Below, in pieces: positions 7,972 through 16,141 of a DNA stretch of 64,000 nt. The stretch lies in assembly GCF_050571805.1 (NCBI RefSeq), contig NZ_CP192219.1; one strand, written 5' to 3'. The stretch comes from Halodesulfovibrio aestuarii (GTDB taxonomy: Bacteria; Desulfobacterota; Desulfovibrionia; Desulfovibrionales; Desulfovibrionaceae). Under the pieces are notes generated by a model. It was not told the origin of the DNA, ran no database searches, and saw only the letters and a list, made by a program, of their open reading frames with translations. The position numbers and the translations under genes are program-made. Position 1 is the stretch's first letter. Each line of letters begins with the position of its first letter.

Positions 7972-9844
7972 CCCGATTGATTTTACGCCAAGTGAATGTG
8001 AATTTTTCTCCATGCCTGAAGCCATGCGCAGCTTTGATTGGATTCGTAAAAACGTGCGCGTTGTAGCCGGCCCGTACAAAGGTCAGTTATGGAATCCGGC
8101 AATTTCTCCCAGCGCGGAAGAAATTCTCGATATTCTGGATGATGAGCAAGTGCGTAAGGTGTTTTTGATTGCGCCGTCGCAGTCTACCAAAACGACGATT
8201 ATTATTACGTGGCTGCTTGCGGCTCTTATGCGCAGGCTCGACAACGTGGGCTATGGCCTTGCTGATGAAAGTTCTGTGCGCCGCATGTTCACCAAAACGC
8301 TGCATGAGTATTTTCGGCTCTGCACTCCGCTGAAAAAGAAACTGAAAGGAATTGACGCTCTACAGAACACAGAGATCCAGTTAACCGGTGGCGCTGCCAT
8401 CCTCGGCATGTGGTCCGGTTCTGATTCTCGCGCCCGTTCTTTCTCAGCGCCTATCGTGGTGGTGGATGAAGAAGACAGTTATCACGACAAATCCGCAGTG
8501 CTGGCAATGGAAGAACGTCCGGACGCATATGCAGGACTTGGGCTTTCCAAAATTGCACGCTTATGCCGCCCTAAAGGGAACGAAGATGAATCCACAATCT
8601 GGATTGATGCCAACGCCGAAGCCGATGCATGGCTTGTGCGCGAAGCTGTTTGCCCTGCCTGCCGTGCAGCACAGATTATGGAACACCACAACATTGTGGC
8701 GCGCGATGGCAGCACAGACCCGCAGCGTATCCGCCGTGAAAAGCTTGGGCGTTATCGGTGCGAGAAATGCGGCTATCTATGGACAGATCAGGCGCGAAAC
8801 CAAGCGCTCATGAATGGGCAGCTTGTTTCTATCCGTGGTAAGCGCAAAGGCGCAGTTGTTGTGGCTGTGCATATGCGCGCTTGGGAGTCTCCGCTTGTGT
8901 CACTCTCCGACGTACTTTGTCAGTGGTTTGAAGCACAGGGCAACCCGCGCAAGTTACAGCGTTTTGATAACAACGTATGCGCAAAGCCGTATAAGTTTGT
9001 GCAGCTGAAGCAGAGCGAGTCAGAACTTGCACGTTGTATATCCGAGCACCTTCCTGTGGGCGTAGTTCCGGACTGGGCAAAGTGCCTGACCTTTGCAGCG
9101 GACATGCAGAAAGACCACTTTAAATATTCCGTGTGCGCGCATGGCCTGCCCCGCGCTGAACATATTGTGGATTATGGCGTTGTGCGAACTTTTGAGGAAT
9201 TGCAGAAGCTGATCTTTGAAAGCCGATTCAGAACGCTGGACGGTAAAGAGTTCGGCATATGGCGTGCGGCAGTCGATACAGGCGGCGGCAAGAACAAGGA
9301 CGAACAAACTACCAGAACCATGCAGGCGTATTTATGGCTGCTGTCACTGCGTCCGGGCGTTGTGTTTGGAACAAAAGGTATGAGCCGCATTCGCGTTGGT
9401 GAAGCCGTCTATCACAAAGTGCTGGATAAATACCCAGACGGACGCGCCATACGAGGCGGCTTGTCTCTACACTTTATTGATACAGACTTATTCAAGCGTG
9501 ACTGCTTCTGGAGATTGGCTGAAGGCTGGGAAGAAGAGCCGATAACCTTCCACAGCGACACCACACAAGAATACCTGAAGGAAATTGCCTCAGAAGAGCT
9601 TGAGCGGCAGAAAAATGGCAAAGAAGTATGGATACGCAAACGGGCAAACCACTGGCTGGATTGCCTGACAACGCACCTAGCCCTTGCCCACTGGCAATGG
9701 AAGCCAAGCTTAAATGAACTTGCAGGCAGTATAGAGCAAGCGGCTCCAGTGAAAGACGCAGCGATTGATGCGAAAGATAAGCCAAAGAAACAGGAAAACC
9801 CGTTCACTGATGGCATGACATTATTTGGAGGTGAGTATGAATAG
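7961..9844 (+). CDS. Terminase large subunit, GpA family
   Basis: A 627-residue packaging ATPase/nuclease of the lambda GpA type. A deviant Walker A (APSQSTKT) lies near residues 71-78 and Walker B (IVVVDEED) near 165-172. Paired cysteines (CPAC near 230, CEKCG near 267) suggest a zinc ribbon. The C-terminal nuclease region includes AVDTGGGKNKDEQT. I set the start at ATG 7961 (GAGGAGA nine bases upstream); ATG 7955 is possible. GpA-type terminases normally cut at cos sites, but I did not locate one. Confidence 0.85.
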   Translation: MQPSPIDFTPSECEFFSMPEAMRSFDWIRKNVRVVAGPYKGQLWNPAISPSAEEILDILDDEQVRKVFLIAPSQSTKTTIIITWLLAALMRRLDNVGYGLADESSVRRMFTKTLHEYFRLCTPLKKKLKGIDALQNTEIQLTGGAAILGMWSGSDSRARSFSAPIVVVDEEDSYHDKSAVLAMEERPDAYAGLGLSKIARLCRPKGNEDESTIWIDANAEADAWLVREAVCPACRAAQIMEHHNIVARDGSTDPQRIRREKLGRYRCEKCGYLWTDQARNQALMNGQLVSIRGKRKGAVVVAVHMRAWESPLVSLSDVLCQWFEAQGNPRKLQRFDNNVCAKPYKFVQLKQSESELARCISEHLPVGVVPDWAKCLTFAADMQKDHFKYSVCAHGLPRAEHIVDYGVVRTFEELQKLIFESRFRTLDGKEFGIWRAAVDTGGGKNKDEQTTRTMQAYLWLLSLRPGVVFGTKGMSRIRVGEAVYHKVLDKYPDGRAIRGGLSLHFIDTDLFKRDCFWRLAEGWEEEPITFHSDTTQEYLKEIASEELERQKNGKEVWIRKRANHWLDCLTTHLALAHWQWKPSLNELAGSIEQAAPVKDAAIDAKDKPKKQENPFTDGMTLFGGEYE

Positions 9845-10064
9845 CAAAGCAATCGTTACAATTATTGCTCAAGCAAAATCCGGCGTTGATTACGGAACAC
9901 ACGGGGCAATCTGCCCGTGCTGCGGAAGACGTGCGCGGGTTCATACCACCAAAAAATCAGAGGGTGGCATCCGTATTCGCTACCACAAATGCAAAAACCC
10001 CGATTGCCTGTTACGGCAGATCGGGGTGGATATTAAGAGTGTGCAATGTGATGAGGCGGCTTAA
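9837..10064 (+). CDS. Small zinc-finger protein (Com/Ogr-like)
   Basis: A 75-residue protein with two cysteine pairs: CPCCG near residue 24 and a CKNPDCLL segment near 53, forming one treble-clef or zinc-ribbon-like module (the second pair is C-x4-C). Similar short proteins (Com, Ogr/Delta) regulate phage genes, but the exact family is uncertain. It starts at ATG 9837 with GGAGGTGAGT upstream and overlaps the terminase stop. The 3' end shares a 19-base tract with the terminator at 13234, see findings. Confidence 0.6.
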   Translation: MNSKAIVTIIAQAKSGVDYGTHGAICPCCGRRARVHTTKKSEGGIRIRYHKCKNPDCLLRQIGVDIKSVQCDEAA

Positions 10065-11606
10065 TCATGCATTGCCATGCCCTGATCTAGTCAAGACAAA
10101 CTCCTCATTCTCAGAGTCTTTTTCACTAAACAATATAAGACTATTGTTAGCTAAATATCCAAGAAACTCTGTCGTTGAACCAGATACCCACGATGGAGAA
10201 GAGATCGGCTCTTTTTTAAAAGTCCCTGCACAGGAGGAGTTTGTAAACGTAAAGGTTAAACTGCATTGATCAGTTTTCCCCTCTTCCCACACTGCTTTAA
10301 ATATATTGTTTTCCTGCTTTATCACGACAGCTACATCATTTTCCAAAAACCACTTTCCTTCAATTTGAGGAGAAGAAGCGTTATAGTAATGGGTAGTATA
10401 AGTTCGAATATGCGATTGCTTTGACTTGAATAGCAGCAACGTATCCTTCCACTTTTTTTCTTCATCGGCAGGTCTATCTTTAATCATCTTTAATACTTCA
10501 TAAACATTCAAATGTGGAGAGTCTAATTTACTTGCCGGTTCAATCAATTCTGTGGCTTCTTCAACAAAGCCAGCCGTAAGAAGCAATCGGCCTTTGTTAG
10601 CAATTGCTAATGAATAGCCTAAGTTAGAAGATTTATTATAATAGTCGACAGACATTATAGGAAAACCCATGTCTGAAGCGAGCACACCCAAATTGTTCAA
10701 GGAAACATCATGTGTTGCATTCAAGCTAAGTACCTTGATGTAATTAGGCATTGCCAAGCTATACTTCTTGCCTTTACTTGCAAGATATGCAGCATTAAAT
10801 AATGCACTTTCATCTTCACTAAGATAGTCTGAAGCACAATCGGCGCAAAAAAGGGCTTGCATTTCATTGCCAAGCTCTACTTCAACGTCACTAAGCAATA
10901 AATAAACCCTACCTACCTGTTTTTCAAAAAGAGACGGATCTAAAAGTGCAACAAGTTCCTCTTTTGCCTCTTCTACTCTTTTTATCTTAATTAATACATT
11001 CACATATTCTAACGTGGACTCAGCATACAAAAATTTAGATAAAACACTGTTACGATACTTTTCCCAAAGTTCTAGACTAGCTTCTTCCTGAGAAACAGAC
11101 AAATAGCATGTTGACAAATTTTGTAAGACAACAAAAAGAACATCCTCATCATTTGTACTTGATGCAAGAGATTTCAATTTCCTTAATGCCTCAATTTCAC
11201 CACCCTTAGTATATAAAGAACAAAAGAAAATGGACTGAGTCTTTATTATTTCAGCCTCATCAGAAATCGTCATGAGGTGTTTTTGAAAAATATCTTTCCC
11301 TTCTAACACATTGCCCTTATGCAGCTTATCAATTGCTTCAAACAAACCAATATTGACGTCTCCCTCACCTGCTTTAGAAACATCTTCGTGAGGCTCTCCA
11401 GAAACATTCGCCACTTCAGCTTGGGCTATGCTTTCCTGATCAGAAGAATCTTTAGTGTGAAGTTCGAATGAAGTTTTATCATTCGCAAAAGAACACTTTG
11501 TAGTTCTTTCCAAAAGATTACTAAGTGGTCTCCTAAAAAGCATACAAAAGATAATCACAGTCACACATACAGCGACAATACCTATTACATATGGAGGGAT
11601 TTGCAT
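10065..11606 (-). CDS. Membrane-anchored TPR-like protein, prophage cargo
   Basis: A 513-residue protein with one N-terminal membrane segment (YVIGIVAVCVTVIIFCMLF). A Ser/Glu-rich linker is followed by about 300 residues of helical TPR/Sel1-like repeats (for example SLNNLGVLASDMGFPIMSVD) and a C-terminal beta-rich region. It is transcribed against the late genes and inserted between terminase and portal genes. ATG 11606 has AGAAGG at good spacing; GTG 11621 is an alternative. No catalytic motif is visible. Its AT-richer composition and antisense orientation mark it as a cargo gene; superinfection exclusion or defence is possible but unproven. Confidence 0.7.
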   Translation of the reverse strand: MQIPPYVIGIVAVCVTVIIFCMLFRRPLSNLLERTTKCSFANDKTSFELHTKDSSDQESIAQAEVANVSGEPHEDVSKAGEGDVNIGLFEAIDKLHKGNVLEGKDIFQKHLMTISDEAEIIKTQSIFFCSLYTKGGEIEALRKLKSLASSTNDEDVLFVVLQNLSTCYLSVSQEEASLELWEKYRNSVLSKFLYAESTLEYVNVLIKIKRVEEAKEELVALLDPSLFEKQVGRVYLLLSDVEVELGNEMQALFCADCASDYLSEDESALFNAAYLASKGKKYSLAMPNYIKVLSLNATHDVSLNNLGVLASDMGFPIMSVDYYNKSSNLGYSLAIANKGRLLLTAGFVEEATELIEPASKLDSPHLNVYEVLKMIKDRPADEEKKWKDTLLLFKSKQSHIRTYTTHYYNASSPQIEGKWFLENDVAVVIKQENNIFKAVWEEGKTDQCSLTFTFTNSSCAGTFKKEPISSPSWVSGSTTEFLGYLANNSLILFSEKDSENEEFVLTRSGHGNA

Positions 11607-11871
11607 AAGACCTTCTAGCACTTTAATATATTAATCTTAATTTTCTTTAGCACAATATCGTTAAGAGCACGCACTCACCTACATCCTGCTCCCTAAACAT
11701 GTAAAGGTTAAAGCCTCTTACATATTTACAAAACCGCCACCTTGACACCACACACAATCACATGCTTAATGGGTATCGGTGCTTCAAACACACCTAACAA
11801 CAAGCGGACAACCGCTCCCGTCAGCAGTGGCTTTTTTGTGCCTTTTTTCCGACGTTCCGTAGGATTGGTGC

Positions 11872-11996
11872 AACCAAATTTATTTTGCCTCTATTTTGTC
11901 GGGAGTCTGCAAGCCATACAATACCCGTATGGGAAAAGTTTGCAGGGCGCACTTGTTGGCGTTGTTTGAAGCTCCCGACATTTTTTAAATTTGGTT
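11872..11996 (+). ncRNA. Candidate multi-stem structured RNA upstream of a small gene
   Basis: Nested perfect complements: AACCAAATTTA (11872-11882) with TAAATTTGGTT (11986-11996); TGTCGGGAG (11897-11905) with CTCCCGACA (11972-11980). Inside are CTGCAA (11907-11912) with TTGCAG (11940-11945), CCATAC (11914-11919) with GTATGG (11927-11932), and a weaker hairpin at 11946-11970. A T run follows the second stem (11981-11986). A 75-codon frame here is unlikely to be real. The strand is assumed from the T run and the downstream gene. No known RNA family was recognised. Confidence 0.45.
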
Positions 11997-12026
11997 CTTC
12001 AAACGACCGAACAACAAGGAGGCACC

Positions 12027-12275
12027 ATGCCTAATTCAAATCTCCCTACCGATTTACTCGATCATCTCGAATACATTCTCTCCCCAATAAAAGCTTACGC
12101 AGAATTGCTGCAAAAAAGTGAAGAAGACTACGCCTCTGTTGCAGGACATGTGCTCTACTCCCTTTGCAGTGACGCAGGCCACAGAATGGAAAAATTAAGT
12201 GACGGACTAGAAGACCAGTTCGGCTCTCTCACTATTTTGGATTCACTTCGTACTGAAGTTGTGTGCGGTAAGTAA
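12027..12275 (+). CDS. Small acidic hypothetical protein
   Basis: An 82-residue acidic, helical protein (MPNSNLPTDLLDHLEYILSP) of unknown function. The start at ATG 12027 is set by a strong AAGGAGGCACC. It directly follows the structured element at 11872-11996, which may act as its leader. Part of the first cargo block. Confidence 0.55.
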   Translation: MPNSNLPTDLLDHLEYILSPIKAYAELLQKSEEDYASVAGHVLYSLCSDAGHRMEKLSDGLEDQFGSLTILDSLRTEVVCGK

Positions 12276-12343
12276 TTAGAGTCATAAGTTGCTTTAATGT
12301 AACAATGTTCTCTATTTATTTTACTTAACCATTCCTTTCAGAA

Positions 12344-12382
12344 TGTGTAAGGATATGTCGATTATCGACAATTCCTTACACA
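12344..12382. promoter_or_regulatory. 39-bp dyad upstream of the BRO-type gene
   Basis: TGTGTAAGGA (12344-12353) pairs with TCCTTACACA (12373-12382), and inside it GTCGAT (12357-12362) pairs with ATCGAC (12364-12369), all centred on 12363. There is no T run, so an operator is more likely than a terminator. It ends 50 bp before the start of the antirepressor-like gene. Confidence 0.5.
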
Positions 12383-12432
12383 GTGCACCTAAATATACAG
12401 GTATCACTAGCTAAGATTCCTCCGGAGAAAGC

Positions 12433-13230
12433 ATGACTAATATTGTTCCATTTGATTTTGGTATGAATACTGTCCGTACAATGCTGCGTGATGGCGACAT
12501 ATGGTTTGTAGGTAAAGATGTATGTGAAGTTCTGGGGTATAGTAATCACCGTAAAGCGATTGCTGACCATTGCAAAAGCGCTACAAAAGATGGGGTAACG
12601 ATTCGTGACTCCATCGGAAGAGAGCAGCAGCCAACTATTATTCCTGAACGCGATCTCTATCGCTTGATCTTCCGATCTCGTCTTCCAGAAGCAGAACGCT
12701 TCGAAGACTGGGTAGTAAGTGTAGTGCTTCCCGCTTTGCGTAAAAACGGTAGCTACACCGTAGACACTCCCCCCACCACTTCCACTCAACCGGAAACACC
12801 GGAACTGCCTGAAGCAGCCTTAAATCTTAAGCCGAATGTTCGTGCGCAAGTACTTAACTGCGCGCTACAAGCTGCCAAGATGGACGGCAACACGCCTGAA
12901 CAGATAGATTACTACTTTGCTAAATATGCAGCTATGGTCGGCACAAAGCCAGCGCGAATACCCTTGCCTACTGAGCTTACAAAGCAATCTCCTCTTTATG
13001 AGATAGTAAAAGAGTGGATTAATGATGAAGGGTTAAAGCCTGCAAGAAATATGAGCCGGAAATTTAGAGTACGAAGCATGGATTTGTACTCACGATTTCA
13101 AATGTGGTGCTTTAACCACGAAATCCACGACGTACCCACACAAGCAGCATGGGGCAGGCAAACAAAGAAGCTGCTGCCCAGCAATAAAATTCAATTTTAT
13201 TACTACTACGTAGAACAAGCTGAAGCGTAA
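12433..13230 (+). CDS. BRO-family (Bro-N) phage antirepressor-like protein
   Basis: A 265-residue protein. The first 110 residues match the Bro-N pattern: FDFGMNTVRTMLRDGDIWFVGKDVCEVLGY, then IIPERDLYRLIFRSRLPEAERFEDWVVSVVLPALRKNG. A Thr/Pro linker and an unrecognised C-terminal domain follow. Proteins with this domain act as phage antirepressors or DNA-binding regulators. The ribosome binding site is CTCCGGAGAAAGC. It is followed directly by a terminator at 13234 and preceded by a large dyad, so it is probably a single regulated unit. Confidence 0.85.
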   Translation: MTNIVPFDFGMNTVRTMLRDGDIWFVGKDVCEVLGYSNHRKAIADHCKSATKDGVTIRDSIGREQQPTIIPERDLYRLIFRSRLPEAERFEDWVVSVVLPALRKNGSYTVDTPPTTSTQPETPELPEAALNLKPNVRAQVLNCALQAAKMDGNTPEQIDYYFAKYAAMVGTKPARIPLPTELTKQSPLYEIVKEWINDEGLKPARNMSRKFRVRSMDLYSRFQMWCFNHEIHDVPTQAAWGRQTKKLLPSNKIQFYYYYVEQAEA

Positions 13231-13233
13231 GAA

Positions 13234-13270
13234 AAAACCCCGATTGCCTGTAAAGGTAGTCGGGGTTTTA
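13234..13270 (+). terminator. Intrinsic terminator after the BRO-type gene
   Basis: AAAACCCCGA (13234-13243) pairs with TCGGGGTTTT (13260-13269). Its left arm and loop repeat a 19-base tract found in the zinc-finger gene at about 9992-10010. Confidence 0.8.
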
Positions 13271-13309
13271 TATTAGAATATATAGTGACCAAGGGGCTTA
13301 GATGCAGCA

Positions 13310-13651
13310 TTAATCCGATTGATTTTTCAGCTCTCTAAACAATCGATTTTGCTCTTCACCATTCTCTAATTCATAATATATGAACTGAGCTGCGACAGCA
13401 CCAGGCTTATCTGTGAGCAGCTCCATAAGGTCATGCTGGGTTTTCACACCTTCGAGCTGTTGATCAATAAATTTAGTTAAGTAGCATCCAACCTCAGGAT
13501 CCGTAATTCCCTTTGCATGAAGCATCGGTGTTAAATGACCAGCTTCTTGCATCAAAATCCAAACAACGTGTTTCAAAGGAGAAACTTCTTTTGCGGCAGC
13601 TAAAGACCGACCATATAATTTTGAATGATCGCCCGCAATAAAATCCGCCAT
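13310..13651 (-). CDS. Hypothetical protein, cargo block 1
   Basis: A 113-residue protein that I do not recognise, mostly helical, with no signal peptide. The ribosome binding site GAGAGGTAGAT precedes ATG 13651. It is convergent with the BRO-type gene, with a terminator between them. It may share its upstream region with the small membrane protein gene at 13820. Confidence 0.55.
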   Translation of the reverse strand: MADFIAGDHSKLYGRSLAAAKEVSPLKHVVWILMQEAGHLTPMLHAKGITDPEVGCYLTKFIDQQLEGVKTQHDLMELLTDKPGAVAAQFIYYELENGEEQNRLFRELKNQSD

Positions 13652-13819
13652 ATCTACCTCTCAGAGTGATTTTACTATTTTACGGCAGTAACAATTAACC
13701 GAAAAATAATTACCTCTAAGTGCATGTTTTGTCCAATTTAAACGTATAGATCGCTCTATGTTAAAGCACAGAGATGTTATGTTCGATAGCTGTTAGTTCA
13801 TTAACTACGTTATCAGCAA
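13652..13819. other. AT-rich gap between minus-strand cargo genes
   Basis: I see no gene or strong dyad in this segment. It would hold the promoter of the 13310 gene and the end of the small membrane protein transcript. Confidence 0.3.
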
Positions 13820-13957
13820 TTACGGTTTGCCAACCTTGACCGAAACAGACCCATTAAACTCAAATGTTGAGCTTGCCCTTGATGCGCCCCAAACTAGCAG
13901 GATACAGACCGCAACAGTCAGTAATCCTAAAAGAAAATTATTTAAAATTTTACCCAT
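13820..13957 (-). CDS. 45-residue single-pass membrane peptide
   Basis: A short gene with a strong AGGAG ribosome binding site upstream (TTTAGGAGTTGTTTGTAC). The peptide has a basic/asparagine start (MGKILNNF), one clear hydrophobic span (LLGLLTVAVCILLVWGA) and a short beta-like tail ending KVGKP. Size and layout resemble type I toxin or small membrane regulator peptides. Its 5' leader contains a long inverted repeat, and a plus-strand terminator lies in the same interval, see findings. Function unknown. Confidence 0.55.
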   Translation of the reverse strand: MGKILNNFLLGLLTVAVCILLVWGASRASSTFEFNGSVSVKVGKP

Positions 13958-13974
13958 GTACAAACAACTCCTAA

Positions 13975-14051
13975 AGCTTGTCTGTACAATAATTATGCGC
14001 TAGCATTAGAGCACTACATCTACGTGCGCATTGTGTACGTTCAGACAAGCT
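13975..14051. repeat. Long interrupted inverted repeat in the leader of the small membrane protein
   Basis: AGCTTGTCTG (13975-13984) and ATGCGC (13995-14000) are complementary to GCGCAT (14026-14031) and CAGACAAGCT (14042-14051), with exactly 10 unpaired bases between the two blocks on each side. It could form a large hairpin in the mRNA leader or bind a dimeric regulator. Confidence 0.6.
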
Positions 14052-14066
14052 GGGTTATACGGTTAT

Positions 14067-14087
14067 GCCGGAAGCCCGGCTTTTTTT
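14067..14087 (+). terminator. Plus-strand intrinsic terminator without an assigned gene
   Basis: GCCGG (14067-14071) pairs with CCGGC (14076-14080) and is followed by seven T. No plus-strand gene lies between the BRO-gene terminator and this point, so it may end a short RNA antisense to the leader of the 13820 gene. Confidence 0.6.
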
Positions 14088-14411
14088 GACTTTTTATGTA
14101 TACAGAGAACGCAACCAACAATAAAGTGTTTGGTTGTGCACATACGCACAACCCACAAGAAATTCACAAACTAATACCCTAAAATATTAGAAATATTTTT
14201 TTTACGCACAAATTCAGTATGTACTTTTTGCACTAGAGTGTTCAAACACAACCTTTAAGTGAATATTCTCAACAAATTCTGTCTCCAAAACGTAGGAAAC
14301 TCCTATTAATAGGAATTTCCTACTCCCTACTCTCTCCCCCAATATGTAAAGCTAACGGCTAATCACACCATCTCGGTTTGATTAGCCGTTTTTTTATTTA
14401 CAGGGGGCAGC
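14088..14411. promoter_or_regulatory. Intergenic region with hairpins and a terminator before the head operon
   Basis: No gene is seen. GGTTGTGC (14132-14139) pairs with GCACAACC (14146-14153). GTAGGAAA (14292-14299) pairs with TTTCCTAC (14316-14323) around a palindromic centre. AACGGCTAATCA (14354-14365) pairs with TGATTAGCCGTT (14379-14390), followed by a T run ending at 14395. That last structure is a strong intrinsic terminator only 15 bp before the first head gene. Confidence 0.6.
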
Positions 14412-14633
14412 ATGTTAGATTTACAACCAGCACAAATTACCACTGAAGAGCGCCTTGCTTTGTACCTTGCGTGCGAGAAGGCGATTTTGAGCGGGCATCA
14501 GTCACATACTGTGGACGGCACTACCTATACCCGTGCTGATCTGCGGGCTGTGCAGAAAAAAATTGAAGAACTGCAATACGCACTTAACGCTGGCAAGGCT
14601 CCCTTTACACAAACACCGGTGGCGTTTGTATGA
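14412..14633 (+). CDS. Head-tail joining protein, gpW-like
   Basis: A 73-residue protein with an ITTEERLALYLACEKAILSG helix, a hydrophilic loop (HTVDGTTYTRADL) and a closing helix, the layout of lambda gpW-type and DUF6148 proteins. Its stop overlaps the portal start (ATGA). Start supported by GGGGGCAGC. It is the first gene of the structural operon. Confidence 0.65.
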   Translation: MLDLQPAQITTEERLALYLACEKAILSGHQSHTVDGTTYTRADLRAVQKKIEELQYALNAGKAPFTQTPVAFV

Positions 14634-16141
14634 GGGATGTAGCAGCGCTGAACGGCATTGAGCGTTCGACAATATATGACGGCATTACGAATGCCGTTTG
14701 CTGCGTGCTTGCGATTAAAAATCCACACGCCGCTATGCAGTACCGTGCAAGTCGGGATCAGCAGTATTTGTATGCTGCTGGTTCCCGTAAGAAAAAGCTG
14801 CATACAATGCGCCCCAACAACAAGTCTGCCGATGAACTTATTAAAAGCGACATGAGCAACGCCCGCGCAGAGTGCCGCCAGATGGTTAGGAACAACCCTA
14901 ACCTTGCCGGTGCCATGCGTGAGATGGGCAACAATGTTGTGTTCAAGGGAATACTTCCACAAGCCCAGTTTGGTGAAGAGCGAGAAGCAGAGAACACCGC
15001 TATTGAACATGAGTGGAACCGCTGGGGCAGGCAGGTAAAATTACGTCGCAAGCTCAAACAGACAGTGACCCACATATGGCAGGACGGCGGAATCTTCTGG
15101 CATTTTACGCCGTCTAAAACTCTGCATGAACGCGGTGTGGTTCCACTTAACTTGGAACTGCTGGAAGTTGACCACCTTGATCATATGCTGAATGCGGATC
15201 TGGATAACGGTAACTTCATCAAGCACGGTATCGAATACAACTCCGAAGGTTTTGTTGTCGCTTATTGGCTTTTTGAAAAACATCCGGGAAGCACTCACGG
15301 GCTTGTGCGTGGCTGCATCTACAAATCTAAACGAGTGGATGCAAAGTACTGCATACTTGTTGCTGATCCTGACCGCGCTTCTCAATCTCTCCCTATTCCG
15401 CGTCTTGCCAGCGTTGTTTGTATTCTGCGTGACTTTGAACAGTACCAGAACTTCGAACGCCTTGCGGCGCGTCTTGCGGCTGCTTTTTCCGTTATCGTGA
15501 AAGATACTTCTACCCAGTATCAAGGCGGGAACGGTCTTAACGGCAGCGCCAGTGCCGATACTGGCAACCCGCAATCACGCATTCCTGCGACTGAAGCTTT
15601 CATTAACCCCGGCTCTATTACCGAGCTTCCTGCCGGGAAGGATATTCAAACCATATCCAACCCGCGACCTAGCAACACCTACAGCGATTACAGCCGCAAC
15701 AACATGCAGGCTACTTCTACCGGTGTTGGTCAATCCTACGAAACATTCACCAACGACTTTACCGCCGCTTCTTACTCCAGCGTGCGCCAAGCCATTTCTA
15801 AAGAACGGCGTGGGTACATGGAGCAGCAGCAATCTCTTATTGAAGATGCGCTTGATCCTGCTTTTGAGATCTGGTGCTTCTTTGCCCAGTTGTTCGGCTT
15901 TATCGGTACGGAAACCGTACCTGTTAGCTGGCAGACACCGGGCTGGGAATACATCAACCCATTGCAGGATGCGAACGCGACGAAGGTTCAAATAGAAATG
16001 GGCATTGAAAACCCATTTGATGCAGCCGCAGCGCGTGGGCGCAATCTGGACGACAACATAAAAAAAACAGCCCGTGCAAAAAGGCTGCGCATATCCGCTG
16101 GCCTAGAAGGAAAGGAGCAAAGCAATGCTGAAACCGCGTAA
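14630..16141 (+). CDS. Portal protein, lambda family
   Basis: A 503-residue protein of the lambda gpB portal family: an N-terminal NPHAAMQYRASR region, RNNPNLAGAMREMGNNVV, and the DYSRNNMQATSTGVGQSYETF segment ahead of FTAASYSSVRQAISKER are typical of that family. It forms the dodecameric DNA channel at the capsid vertex. It overlaps the upstream gpW-like gene by four bases and the capsid fusion gene by 17 bases. Confidence 0.85.
   Translation: MRDVAALNGIERSTIYDGITNAVCCVLAIKNPHAAMQYRASRDQQYLYAAGSRKKKLHTMRPNNKSADELIKSDMSNARAECRQMVRNNPNLAGAMREMGNNVVFKGILPQAQFGEEREAENTAIEHEWNRWGRQVKLRRKLKQTVTHIWQDGGIFWHFTPSKTLHERGVVPLNLELLEVDHLDHMLNADLDNGNFIKHGIEYNSEGFVVAYWLFEKHPGSTHGLVRGCIYKSKRVDAKYCILVADPDRASQSLPIPRLASVVCILRDFEQYQNFERLAARLAAAFSVIVKDTSTQYQGGNGLNGSASADTGNPQSRIPATEAFINPGSITELPAGKDIQTISNPRPSNTYSDYSRNNMQATSTGVGQSYETFTNDFTAASYSSVRQAISKERRGYMEQQQSLIEDALDPAFEIWCFFAQLFGFIGTETVPVSWQTPGWEYINPLQDANATKVQIEMGIENPFDAAAARGRNLDDNIKKTARAKRLRISAGLEGKEQSNAETA

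Noticed and set aside
11787..11996. Integron attC or retron msr/msd
   Set aside because: CCTAACAA and the long stems recall attC and msr/msd, but there is no integron integrase, no reverse transcriptase and no proper core-site pair.
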